Source of the DNA: Opitutaceae bacterium
Lineage (GTDB): Bacteria > Verrucomicrobiota > Verrucomicrobiia > Opitutales > Opitutaceae
Length of the DNA stretch: 64,000 bases
Reading direction: 5' to 3'
Assembly (NCBI GenBank): GCA_019455245.1
Contig: JACFMR010000017.1
Location: forward strand, 1-64,000
Shown: positions 35,044 through 43,563 of the stretch, one piece after another
Position numbering within the stretch: position 1 is the first letter of the stretch
Layout: the number at the start of each line of letters is the position of its first letter
Notes under the pieces: model-generated
What the model was told of the DNA's origin: nothing
Database searches by the model: none
Seen by the model: only the letters and a program-made list of their open reading frames with translations
Program-made: the position numbers and the translations under genes

Positions 35044-36981
35044 TTACACGTCAGCGGTGACGTCCTCGTGGCGATGGTTGCGCCAGCGGGTGAGAATACG
35101 CTGATACATCGCGTCCGGTGAAAGACCGTAGGCTTCGCGCAGGATACCCACGCTGCTGCCGTGTTCGATAAACTTGTCCGGCCAACCGATGCGTTCGACC
35201 GCGGTGTTGCAGTCGGCTTCCTGCAAGGTCTCGATCACCGCGCTGCCGAAGCCGCCGGTGACGACATGGTCTTCCATCGTGACGATGAGCGGAATGCAGG
35301 CGGCCTGACTGAGCAGGAGGGTGCGATCAAGCGGCTTGGCGAAACGGGCGTTCACGACGCCGACGGAAAGCCCTTGTTCGGCTTCCAATCGCTCGGCGAG
35401 GGCGAGCGCCTCGGTGATCATCGGCCCCAGTGCCCAAATCATGATGTTGGAACCTTCGCGCAGAACCTCGGCCTGGCCGATGGTAAGTCGCGCGGGCTGC
35501 ACTTTGATTTTCACGCCGTTGCCGGCCCCGCGCGGATAGCGAATGAACGCCGGGCCCTTGTGCTCAATCGACGTGTGCAACATGTCGACGAGTTCATCCT
35601 CATCCTTGGGCTGCATGACGACCGCGTGCGGCACGCAACGAAGATAAGCCAAATCGAACAGCCCATGGTGGGTTGGGCCGTCATTCGCGGACAGGCCGGC
35701 GCGATCCATGCAGAACGTGACCGGCAGATTTTGCAGGCATACGTCGTGGATGATCTGGTCGTAGGCGCGCTGGAGAAACGTGGAATAGATCGCCACCACC
35801 GGTTTGATGCCCTTCGTGGCCAGGCCGGCGGCAAACAGCACCGCGTGTTCCTCGGCGATGCCCACGTCGAAAAACTGTTTGGGCAGAGCGGCGGCGAGAT
35901 GACCGAGGCCGGTGCCGCTGGGCATGGCGCCGGTGATGCCGACGATTTTCGGATCCTGCCGGGCGAATTTCACCAAGGCCTGGCCGAACACATCCTGATA
36001 ATTGGGCGGAGTCTTGCCGGACTGGCCGCGGCTCTCGCCGTTCTTGGGATTGTAGGGGCTGGCGCCGTGGAATTTTTCCGGATGATCGATGGCGGCCTGC
36101 AGGCCGCGGCCCTTCTTGGTCAGGACGTGGAGCAGAATCGGCCCGTCGGATTGCCTGGCGAATTCCAGGTTCTTGACGAGTTCGTCGAGGTTGTGGCCGT
36201 CGATGGGGCCGAGGTAGCGCAGGCCGAATTTCTCAAACAAGCTGGACTGGACGAAGAAGTCCTTGGTCTCGCGCTTCCACTTCACCCACATGTTGTGCAT
36301 GTCGTGCCCGCCGGGCAGGCTGGTGAAGAACCGTTCCAGATCGTGGTGCACCCGGTTGTAGGTCGGGTTGGTGCTGAGGCGGTTGAGGTACTTGGCCATG
36401 GCGCCGACATTGCGGGCGATGGACCATTCGTTGTCGTTGAGGATGACGATCAGGCGCTTGGTCGAGCTGACGACGTTGTTGAGCGCCTCCATGGTGACGC
36501 CGCAGGTGAAGGCGGCGTCGCCGCAGACCGCGACGACGTGTTCGTGACTGCCGCGCAGATCACGGGCGGTCGCCATGCCGAGGGCGGCGGAAAGGGCGGT
36601 GCCGGCGTGACCCGCGCCGAAGGCATCGTGCGGGCTTTCCCCGCGGCAGAGGAAGCCGCTGGCGCCGCCGGATTGGCGCAGTTGGCGGAAAAACCGGCCG
36701 TGGCGGCCGGTGAGCAGCTTGTGCACGTAGCCTTGGTGGGAGACGTCGAACACGAACTGATCCTCGGGCGAATCGAACACGCGGTGCAGCGCGATGGAGA
36801 GCTCGACGACGCCGAGATTGGGGCCGACGTGACCACCGTTGGCGGCGGTCACGCTGATGATTTCCTCGCGGATTTCAGCGGCCAGGGCCGGCAGCTGATC
36901 GGCGGGCAGGGCCTTGAGATCGGTCGGACCGTGGATGCGGGCGAGCAAGGTGGCGGGAGGGACGGGAGTGGAATCGTTCAT
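35044..36981 (-). CDS. dxs: 1-deoxy-D-xylulose-5-phosphate synthase
   Basis: A 645-residue thiamine-diphosphate enzyme that joins pyruvate and glyceraldehyde-3-phosphate in the first step of the MEP isoprenoid pathway. Seen: VFDVSHQGYVHKLLTGRHGR, the ThDP motif CGDAAFTCGVTMEALNNV...NDNEWSIARN, the transketolase Pyr domain with DVGIAEEHAVLFAAGLATKG and DRAGLSANDGPTHHGLFDLA. Several positions differ from the common bacterial form (DVGHQAY, GDGALTGG, DRAGLVGADG), giving a divergent, probably lineage-specific Dxs. Downstream of xseB by 26 bases. Confidence 0.94.
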   Translation of the reverse strand: MNDSTPVPPATLLARIHGPTDLKALPADQLPALAAEIREEIISVTAANGGHVGPNLGVVELSIALHRVFDSPEDQFVFDVSHQGYVHKLLTGRHGRFFRQLRQSGGASGFLCRGESPHDAFGAGHAGTALSAALGMATARDLRGSHEHVVAVCGDAAFTCGVTMEALNNVVSSTKRLIVILNDNEWSIARNVGAMAKYLNRLSTNPTYNRVHHDLERFFTSLPGGHDMHNMWVKWKRETKDFFVQSSLFEKFGLRYLGPIDGHNLDELVKNLEFARQSDGPILLHVLTKKGRGLQAAIDHPEKFHGASPYNPKNGESRGQSGKTPPNYQDVFGQALVKFARQDPKIVGITGAMPSGTGLGHLAAALPKQFFDVGIAEEHAVLFAAGLATKGIKPVVAIYSTFLQRAYDQIIHDVCLQNLPVTFCMDRAGLSANDGPTHHGLFDLAYLRCVPHAVVMQPKDEDELVDMLHTSIEHKGPAFIRYPRGAGNGVKIKVQPARLTIGQAEVLREGSNIMIWALGPMITEALALAERLEAEQGLSVGVVNARFAKPLDRTLLLSQAACIPLIVTMEDHVVTGGFGSAVIETLQEADCNTAVERIGWPDKFIEHGSSVGILREAYGLSPDAMYQRILTRWRNHRHEDVTADV

Positions 36982-37007
36982 TTACGGGACGGGCGGCGGC
37001 GGCCGGA

Positions 37008-37250
37008 TCAGGCTTCGCGGTCGGCTTCAAATTTGGCGAAAACCACGCCGTCCTTGGTCTGCTTCAACTGCTCGATCTTGAGTTCCGCGTCCTTCAGCCG
37101 GGATTCGCATACCTTCAACAGTTTGCTGCCCTCCTCGAACTTGGCCAGCAGATCGGCCAGGGGCACGTCACCGGACTCCATCGATTCAACGATGGACTCA
37201 AGCTTGGCCAGCGCGGCCTCGAAGGACAGTTTGGACTCTTTGGCTTCCAC
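37008..37250 (-). CDS. xseB: exodeoxyribonuclease VII small subunit
   Basis: An 80-residue protein starting from GTG as (M)EAKESKLSFEAALAKLESI. LSFEAALAKLESIVESMESG and PLADLLAKFEEGSKLLKVCE match XseB, a helical hairpin that binds the large subunit. The xseA gene is not in this window. In front of dxs on the same strand, as often seen (xseB-ispA-dxs in other bacteria; ispA is absent here). Confidence 0.92.
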   Translation of the reverse strand: MEAKESKLSFEAALAKLESIVESMESGDVPLADLLAKFEEGSKLLKVCESRLKDAELKIEQLKQTKDGVVFAKFEADREA

Positions 37251-37331
37251 GCGGTCAAGATGGGCGGTGTCGGGACCATTTCAAACAATCTTTGGACTCG
37301 CGGCGGGGAGATTTTCGCATGCACTGGCGGC

Positions 37332-38576
37332 ATGATGCTTGTGCTCTGGATCACCGCCGTGCTCATGGTTTTGCGACTGGCCGGCGAGTCGTTTTTGTCC
37401 GCGTTGAACCGGGCGGAAGTGCGTCGGCACGGGCAAAAGGCCCCGCCCGCGGTCGCGGCGATCATGGACGCTGCCACCTACCGGCGGTCGGCGGCCTATA
37501 CGTTGGAATGTTCGCGGTTCGGCCAGTTGGTCGAGATTTTCGACGCCCTGGTGCTGGCGTTGGTGGTGTTCGGCGGGGTGCTGCCCTGGCTTTACAGCCA
37601 GGTGTTGGCGTGGGGCGGGCCGGAGGCGGTCTGGACCCGCACACTGTACATTTTGCTGGTCGGCGTGCTGCTGTCCCTGCCCGGACTGCCGTTTGACTGG
37701 TGGTCGCAGTTCCGGTTGGAGCAGAAATACGGTTTCAACAAGAGCACGCCGCGCCTGTGGATCACCGACAAGTTCAAGGGGCTGATCCTTTCCCTGCTGA
37801 TCGGCTTTCCGCTGCTTTGGCTGCTGCTCTCGCTGGTGCAATGGGTCGGGCCGTGGTGGTGGTGGTGGGGCTTTGTGCTGCTGTTCGGTTTCCAGCTCCT
37901 GATGCTGGTATTGTATCCGAAACTCATTTTGCCGTGGTTCAACAAGCTCACGCCGCTGCCGGAGGGCGAACTGCGCGAGCGGTTGCTCAAGCTGGGCGAG
38001 CGCACGGGATTTCGGGCGCAGACGATCGAGGTCATGGACGGTTCGAAGCGGTCCGGACACTCGAATGCGTTTTTCACCGGCTTCGGCCGGTTCCGGCGGA
38101 TCGTGCTGTTCGACACCCTGATGAACCAGCTGGCGCCGGACGAGTTGGAGGCCGTGCTGGCGCATGAGATCGGCCATTACCGGCGCGGGCACATTCCCAA
38201 GATGCTGGCCGTGTCGGCGTTGATGCAGTTCGGCGGGTTTGCCCTCGTGGCGTGGCTGGCGCAGAGCACGTGGTTCAACCTCGCGTTCGGCTTTCCGCCC
38301 GGCGAGCTGGCGCCCTCGCTGCTGCTGTTCGGCCTGTTGAGCGGACTGGTGACCTTTTGGTTGTCCCCGTTGGGCAATTTCTTTTCGCGCAAGCACGAGT
38401 ATGAGGCCGATGCCTTCGCCCGCGAGGCGATGGGCGGACCCGAATCGTTGCGTGGGGCGCTGCGCAAGCTCGCCCAAAAGAATCTCAGCAACCTGACCCC
38501 GCATCCGTGGTTCAGCGCGTTTCACTACTCGCATCCGACGCTGGTGGAGCGGGAACGCGCGCTGCAGGCCGGCTGA
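37332..38576 (+). CDS. M48 family metallopeptidase (Ste24-type)
   Basis: About 414 residues. N-terminal half has several membrane segments with EQKYGFNKSTPRLWITDKFK, the M48_N signature; the protease domain has VLAHEIGHYRRGH with zinc ligands H278 and H282 of the HEIGH motif, and the third ligand in KHEYEADAFAREAMGG. It cleaves membrane or exported proteins at the inner membrane. The frame opens 24 codons upstream, but ATG-ATG before LVLWITAVLMV fits a membrane start. Overlaps the next gene by one base (TGATG). Confidence 0.92.
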   Translation: MMLVLWITAVLMVLRLAGESFLSALNRAEVRRHGQKAPPAVAAIMDAATYRRSAAYTLECSRFGQLVEIFDALVLALVVFGGVLPWLYSQVLAWGGPEAVWTRTLYILLVGVLLSLPGLPFDWWSQFRLEQKYGFNKSTPRLWITDKFKGLILSLLIGFPLLWLLLSLVQWVGPWWWWWGFVLLFGFQLLMLVLYPKLILPWFNKLTPLPEGELRERLLKLGERTGFRAQTIEVMDGSKRSGHSNAFFTGFGRFRRIVLFDTLMNQLAPDELEAVLAHEIGHYRRGHIPKMLAVSALMQFGGFALVAWLAQSTWFNLAFGFPPGELAPSLLLFGLLSGLVTFWLSPLGNFFSRKHEYEADAFAREAMGGPESLRGALRKLAQKNLSNLTPHPWFSAFHYSHPTLVERERALQAG

Positions 38577-39511
38577 TGAAACGGGGATGGCCAGTGGTCG
38601 GCTGGTGGTTGCTGGCGGTCATCAGCGCCCATGCCGGCGAACTGGTGGTTGCGACTTACAACATCGAGAATTACGTCGCCACCAACCGCCTGATTCCCGA
38701 CGGCTACCGCCAGGAATATCCGAAACCGGAGGCGGCCAAGGCGGCGTTGCGACGCGTGATCGGTGAATTGCAGGCCGACGTGTTGGTGCTGCAGGAGATG
38801 GGGCCACGGCCTTACCTGGAGGAACTGCAGCGGGATCTGGCCTCCGATGGGATATCGTATCCGGTGGCGGTTTTGTTGGAGGGGCCGGATCCGGACCGGC
38901 ATGTGGCCGTGCTCTCCCGCCTGCCGTTGGCCGAGGTGCGGCAACATCGGGAGTTGGATTTCAAATACATCGACGGCCGGGAGGTCGTGAAACGCGGCCT
39001 GCTGGAGGCGAAACTGGCAACGGCCAACGGCCCGGTCACGCTGTGGGCGCTGCATTTGAAAAGCCGTTACACCGACCGTGAGGACGATCCGGCCTCGGCG
39101 CGACGCCGCGCCGGCGAGGCGATGGCCATCCGCGAGTTCATCCTGGACCGGCATCCCGATCCGGAGGAGGCGCAATTCGTGATCCTGGGCGATTTCAACG
39201 ACACGAAGCGCAGCGCGGCCCTGCGTTACCTCACCCGCAAGGGATCAAAACGCATCGCGGAATTGCTGCCCGCGACGGATTCGCGGGGCGAGGCGTGGAC
39301 TCATCACTACCGACGCGAGGATGCCTACACGCGGGTGGATCACATTCTGGTTTCGCCGGGGTTGCTCCACGCGGTGAAGGAGCGCCGGGTGCGGATTCAT
39401 GACGGTCCCGGGGTGAAGGCGGCGAGCGATCATCGTCCGGTGGTGCTCACGCTCGAACTTGAGGCCGGACCAGAAAAGTCAGGCCAGCGCGATCAGCAAC
39501 GCAGTCACTGA
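38576..39511 (+). CDS. secreted endonuclease/exonuclease/phosphatase family protein
   Basis: A 311-residue protein with a likely signal peptide (MKRGWPVVGWWLLAVISAHA, cleavage after AHA). The fold is that of the EEP superfamily: VATYNIENY, LVLQEMG, WALHLKSRY, VILGDFND and the final SDHRPVVLTL carry the metal and catalytic residues. Substrate (DNA, phosphoester or lipid headgroup) is unknown. Start shares one base with the M48 stop. The 3' end overlaps the convergent transglutaminase-like gene by 33 bases. Confidence 0.86.
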   Translation: MKRGWPVVGWWLLAVISAHAGELVVATYNIENYVATNRLIPDGYRQEYPKPEAAKAALRRVIGELQADVLVLQEMGPRPYLEELQRDLASDGISYPVAVLLEGPDPDRHVAVLSRLPLAEVRQHRELDFKYIDGREVVKRGLLEAKLATANGPVTLWALHLKSRYTDREDDPASARRRAGEAMAIREFILDRHPDPEEAQFVILGDFNDTKRSAALRYLTRKGSKRIAELLPATDSRGEAWTHHYRREDAYTRVDHILVSPGLLHAVKERRVRIHDGPGVKAASDHRPVVLTLELEAGPEKSGQRDQQRSH

Positions 39512-40837
39512 ACCCAGCAATCCGACGAAGAGCATGCGGCGCCAACCGTAGACCCAGGCACCCTCGGTGGGCAGCAGCGAGTAGGCCGGGGCGGGCTGCC
39601 AGAGGTAGCGTTTGAAATTTGTCCATGCGAAGGTCGGACTCTTCAACAGCATGGAGTAGATGTCGCGCACGTCCTCCACGTTGGGCGGCAGCCGGTATTT
39701 GATGATGGTCTGTTCGTTGAACTCCTGGCGGGCGACGCGGCTAACGGAGGCGAAGGGCACCTGGTTGGCCGGATCGTCAGGGGTGTAAATCCGATCGGGC
39801 TCGGGGGAGCACACGAGCGCAGTCACGTTTTCCAAGGCATCGTGACGGCAGAGGTGAAAGAGGTCGGCCGAATTCAGCGGCCGGCCGCGGCGGTCATGGA
39901 CGGCGACGATGGACGCCTGCGGATCAACGTAAACCCAGCGACCGCTCCCGGGCAAATAACACTCGGCCCAGGAGTGACCGTTGTAGACGAGCCGGTTGTC
40001 CTGCATGGTCGCACCAAAAACAAAGCGGGTGGCGATGCCGGCGCGATTGGCGAAGAAGGTGAACGCCTGCGCATTTTGGGTGCACCAGCCCTTGCCGCTG
40101 CCATCGCGCATTTCCTCGTAAATGCGCAGCGGATCCGCCCAGCGAAAATCATCCTTCGGGACGCCGCCGGCATCCTTCCACGTGGTGCGCAGATGGCGGA
40201 TGATTTTCGTCATGCGCACCAACGGCTCGTCCGCCGGGCGGATGCCCATGAGGTCTTTGATGGTGCGGTCTGCTTCGGCGAGTTTGGCTGCGCCGAGGTA
40301 GCGGTAATGGTCGGTCCAGTGCGACACGGGCAGCCGCTTGAATCGCCCGACAGGAACCTCGGTTTTGATCAGGATGAAATCATGCGGCACGCGCATGCCG
40401 CGCCGCCGGTAGAAGTCGCGATCAATGGCGGTCAGGCCGAACTCCATATCCGGACCGGAGCCGGCGGGCAGGGGCCGGAGGGTGTAAGTGTGCCGATGAT
40501 CTTCGAGCCGGGCTCCGTTTTCGCCCGTGAAATCCGGGCCGGTGAGTTCGATCCAAGGGGCATCACCGGGCAGCGTGGCGTGGGGCTGTCCATCCACGAG
40601 CAGCTGCCACTGCGCGGGTTTGCGATGCCACACGATGACAGGGAGCAACCGGCGACGCCCTTGCCGGCGCCAGCGGCGGATTGTCGGGGTGTCGAGCGGA
40701 TGGTAAAGGCGGGCGTAATCGGTGGCGCGGTGCGAGGATTCCCACCCGCGGTTGAGAAACAGCCACAGGTTGGCGCCCAACAGCATCAGGGTGAGCAGCG
40801 CCAGCCAGACGAGGGGGTCGGTGAGCAGCGGGGGCAT
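39479..40837 (-). CDS. membrane-anchored transglutaminase-like protein
   Basis: A 452-residue protein with one hydrophobic segment at each end (about residues 9-28 and 430-450), so the central part sits in one compartment, probably the periplasm. The transglutaminase-like catalytic triad is visible: C252 (GWCTQNA), H288 (NGHSWAECY) and D305 (WVYVDPQ). Such proteins act as peptidases or transamidases, sometimes on cell-wall peptides. Preceded by a terminator of the upstream lipoprotein gene, so it is probably expressed alone. Confidence 0.85.
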   Translation of the reverse strand: MPPLLTDPLVWLALLTLMLLGANLWLFLNRGWESSHRATDYARLYHPLDTPTIRRWRRQGRRRLLPVIVWHRKPAQWQLLVDGQPHATLPGDAPWIELTGPDFTGENGARLEDHRHTYTLRPLPAGSGPDMEFGLTAIDRDFYRRRGMRVPHDFILIKTEVPVGRFKRLPVSHWTDHYRYLGAAKLAEADRTIKDLMGIRPADEPLVRMTKIIRHLRTTWKDAGGVPKDDFRWADPLRIYEEMRDGSGKGWCTQNAQAFTFFANRAGIATRFVFGATMQDNRLVYNGHSWAECYLPGSGRWVYVDPQASIVAVHDRRGRPLNSADLFHLCRHDALENVTALVCSPEPDRIYTPDDPANQVPFASVSRVARQEFNEQTIIKYRLPPNVEDVRDIYSMLLKSPTFAWTNFKRYLWQPAPAYSLLPTEGAWVYGWRRMLFVGLLGSVTALLIALA

Positions 40838-40870
40838 GGCCTTGGTCCTGGAAGAATTGCCGGTGGTAAC

Positions 40871-40896
40871 AAAAAAGGCGGGTCTTGCGACCCGCC
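40871..40896 (-). terminator. rho-independent terminator of the IPT/TIG lipoprotein gene
   Basis: On the minus strand, GGCGGGTC-GCAA-GACCCGCC forms an eight-base-pair GC-rich hairpin followed by TTTTTT, 16 bases after the lipoprotein stop and 33 bases before the transglutaminase-like start. Confidence 0.9.
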
Positions 40897-40911
40897 CGAA
40901 ATCGGAGGCGA

Positions 40912-41838
40912 TTACTGTGCCTGCACGTTGACCGGGATGGTCACCTCGCCGGTGTCGTAGCCCTTCAGGTAGAGGCTGCCTTGGCCCGGTTTACCGCCCT
41001 GCACGCTGATCGTGATGGTGTTTTGCCCGGCGGGCACGACGACCTCGGGCATGATCACACTTTCGGGGACATCGGTGGTGACATCCAGCAGCAAACCGCC
41101 GGCCGGGGCCGCATTGGCCACGGTGAAGGTGAGGGTCTGCATTTCACCCGAGCGCAGATTTAGTTCGGTGGGGGCGACACTCAGGGCGCTGGCGTCGATG
41201 CGGAAGGTGCCGACCGGCGAATTGCCCGAGACGCCGCCGAGCATCACTTCATAATTGCGGCCCGGGGAAAGGGCGGGGACGAAAAAGCTGAGCGAGGTGG
41301 GCGACTCGTAAACGGTGCGCACGGGCATCTGGTCGAAATAGATGACATCCTGCGGGCTGAAGCCGCGGCCGAGGATGCTGATGTGTGCGCCGACCGGCCC
41401 GCGATTGGTCTCGAGGGAGAGCACATAGCGGCTGGCCACCGAGACGCGGTTGATCTCGGAATAGGCCTCGCGCGTTTCGGTGCGCTCGGCGTAGGCGAGC
41501 TCGTATTCCACGAGGAAATAGTAGGCGAACTCGGTGCGGCCGGGCGGCAGCCGGTAGTCGTATTCGAAGATGCCTTCGCCCATGGAGCTCTTGGCCATGG
41601 CGACATTCTGGCCGTCGATCACGATGTGCGGTTTCACGCTGCCGGGCACCACCGAGGAGGGACCCTTGGTGGCAACGCGAAGGGTGAGGGTGTAGATTTG
41701 CGAGGGATTTTCCGGCAGGGTGGCCGGGGTGAGATTGGTCAAGGTGACCGCGTCGCAGCCGGTCAGCAGCGCCACGCCGAGCAGCGTGCCGATCCAGAAG
41801 AAAATTTTCCTCGTGAGGGTGAGGCGGGAGTTTTGCAT
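40912..41838 (-). CDS. lipoprotein with an IPT/TIG domain
   Basis: A 308-residue protein with a lipobox LLTGC (Cys28). The middle region (about residues 140-215) has GPVGAHISILGRGFSPQDVI and LSFFVPALSPGRNYEVMLGG, the IPT/TIG (immunoglobulin-like) pattern; the last 90 residues form a further beta domain. Likely anchored in the outer membrane or facing the periplasm; function unknown. Divergent from hemW with 40 bases between starts and followed by a strong terminator. Confidence 0.82.
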   Translation of the reverse strand: MQNSRLTLTRKIFFWIGTLLGVALLTGCDAVTLTNLTPATLPENPSQIYTLTLRVATKGPSSVVPGSVKPHIVIDGQNVAMAKSSMGEGIFEYDYRLPPGRTEFAYYFLVEYELAYAERTETREAYSEINRVSVASRYVLSLETNRGPVGAHISILGRGFSPQDVIYFDQMPVRTVYESPTSLSFFVPALSPGRNYEVMLGGVSGNSPVGTFRIDASALSVAPTELNLRSGEMQTLTFTVANAAPAGGLLLDVTTDVPESVIMPEVVVPAGQNTITISVQGGKPGQGSLYLKGYDTGEVTIPVNVQAQ

Positions 41839-41878
41839 TGGTTTTCGGTTAAAACCGGTCAGTTAGAGGTCGTTAATA

Positions 41879-43063
41879 ATGAGCGACTTTGTGTCAGCGC
41901 AAGCCAAAGCTGCTCCGGCGGACCCGCTGGGGTTGTATGTGCATGTGCCGTTTTGTGCATCGACCTGCGATTTCTGCGCATTTTATCAGGTGAAGCCGAC
42001 CGCGGATGGTGTGGGGAGGTTCCTGCAAGGCATGGAGATGGAGGCGGAATTGGTGTCATGGCCACGGCCGGTCACCACGATGTTCTGGGGCGGAGGCACG
42101 CCCGGTTTGCTGCCGCCGAAAGACCTGCGCCAGTTGGGTGAGCGGATGCTCGCGCGTTGCGGCGGCCAACCCGAAGAGTGGACGGTGGAAATGGCGCCCG
42201 CGTGTGTGACCGAGGCGCGGCTGGCGGTCTTGAAGGAGTTGGGGGTCAACCGCATTTCGATGGGCGCGCAGAGTTTTCAACCGGCCCTGCTCGATGCCCT
42301 TGGCCGACTGCACACCAAGGAACAGATACTGCGGGCGTATGACCGCGTGCGTGCGGCGGGTTTTGCGAACGTGAACCTCGACCTGATGTTCGCCCTGCCG
42401 GGCCAGACCGAAGCGGAATGGGAAGCCGATGTGCAGGCGGCGGTGGCGCTGGCCCCGGATCACCTGTCCACCTACTGCCTGACCTTTGAGGAGGACACCG
42501 CGCTTTGGGTGAAGCTGTCGCAGGGTCGCGTGAAACTCGATCCTGAGCACGAAGCGAAGCTCTACGAGTCCACCTGGCAGCAGCTGGCTGCGGCGGGTTA
42601 TCACCAATACGAGGTGGCGAACTTTGCGCGTCCGGGCCACGCGTGCCGGCACAACCTCAATACCTGGCACATGCACGAGTGGATCGGGCTCGGTCCTTCG
42701 GCGGCATCGCAACACGCCGGCTGGCGCGGCGCGAATGTGTCCGACCTTGACCGCTGGCTGGATCATCTGGCCGCCGGCCGGCGGGTGACGGAGGACCGGC
42801 TGGTGCTGAGCCCGCGCCAACTCGCGGAGGACGCGCTGATTTTCGGTCTGCGCATGAACGCCGGGGTGGATCTGGCGCATTGGCGGGCGCGGGCACCGGA
42901 TGCGCCGTGGTCGGAAATCGAGGCCTTGGCGGCAAAACTGGCCGCCGATGGACTGGCGCTGCGCGAAGGGCGTCAGCTGCGACTCACCATGCGCGGGCGA
43001 TTGCTCGCGGATGCGGTTGGGCTGGAAATCATGGCCGCGTTTGCCGAACCTGCCGCGGTCTGA
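41879..43063 (+). CDS. hemW: HemW-like radical SAM protein
   Basis: A 394-residue radical SAM protein. LGLYVHVPFCASTCDFCAFY holds the CxxxCxxC cluster (C26, C30, C33); TMFWGGGTPGLLPP, RISMGAQSF and VNLDLMFALPGQTEAEWEAD are HemW/HemN motifs, and the C-terminal HemN_C domain follows. HemW binds haem and is thought to act as a haem chaperone rather than coproporphyrinogen oxidase; the residue after the third cysteine pattern (CAF, not CxC) agrees. Stop overlaps the next gene's ATG by one base. Confidence 0.93.
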   Translation: MSDFVSAQAKAAPADPLGLYVHVPFCASTCDFCAFYQVKPTADGVGRFLQGMEMEAELVSWPRPVTTMFWGGGTPGLLPPKDLRQLGERMLARCGGQPEEWTVEMAPACVTEARLAVLKELGVNRISMGAQSFQPALLDALGRLHTKEQILRAYDRVRAAGFANVNLDLMFALPGQTEAEWEADVQAAVALAPDHLSTYCLTFEEDTALWVKLSQGRVKLDPEHEAKLYESTWQQLAAAGYHQYEVANFARPGHACRHNLNTWHMHEWIGLGPSAASQHAGWRGANVSDLDRWLDHLAAGRRVTEDRLVLSPRQLAEDALIFGLRMNAGVDLAHWRARAPDAPWSEIEALAAKLAADGLALREGRQLRLTMRGRLLADAVGLEIMAAFAEPAAV

Positions 43064-43563
43064 TGCCACGAATCAACCACGTGTTTTTCTGTTTTCTGCT
43101 CGGCGGCACCCTGCTGCTGGCTGGTTGCCAGCATCGCCGGGCGCCGGAGCCACCCACGGCGGTGGCGAGATTTTTGATTGAAACCGAGGCCGACAGTGCG
43201 GCCGTGGTCGTGACCCTGCCCGCCAGCGGGGTGCGGGTGCGGACCGCGGCGAAACCGGTGATCACGGAGTTTGACCTGGCCGGCGTGGCGGAAGTGCAGG
43301 TGGATCTCGGCCGGTGTTTGTTGTTCCAACTCACCCCGGCCGCCACCCGCGATCTCTACCGGTTGTCGGCCCAAAATCTGGGCCGCCGGCTGGTGCTGGT
43401 GATCAACGGTCGGGCGCTTGGGGTGCGGGTGCTCGACCGGCCCTTGGAGGCGGATGCGCTCTTCATTTTTCTGGAGGTGCCGGACAACGAATTGAAAACC
43501 ATGGTGGAAGATTTGAACCGCACGACGGCGTGGCTGCAGCAGGAGGCGGCGCGCAGGGGATGA
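43063..43563 (+). CDS. hypothetical lipoprotein
   Basis: A 166-residue protein with signal MPRINHVFFCFLLGGTLLLA followed by Cys22 (lipobox LLAGC). The mature part contains FLIETEADSAAVVVTLPASG and a helical C-terminus. No known domain was recognised. Overlap with hemW (TGATG) and with the following M23 peptidase (ATGA) suggests these three are made together. The upstream extension of this frame lies inside hemW and is not coding. Confidence 0.72.
   Translation: MPRINHVFFCFLLGGTLLLAGCQHRRAPEPPTAVARFLIETEADSAAVVVTLPASGVRVRTAAKPVITEFDLAGVAEVQVDLGRCLLFQLTPAATRDLYRLSAQNLGRRLVLVINGRALGVRVLDRPLEADALFIFLEVPDNELKTMVEDLNRTTAWLQQEAARRG

Noticed and set aside
35161..37335. 724-codon open frame on the plus strand
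   Set aside because: It is antisense to dxs and xseB, both with clear family motifs. High GC codon bias opens the opposite frame; its translation is Gly/Ala/Val-rich without domain character.
37281..38534. 417-codon open frame on the minus strand
   Set aside because: Antisense to the M48 protease gene, no recognisable domain and unusual Gln/His/Arg content.
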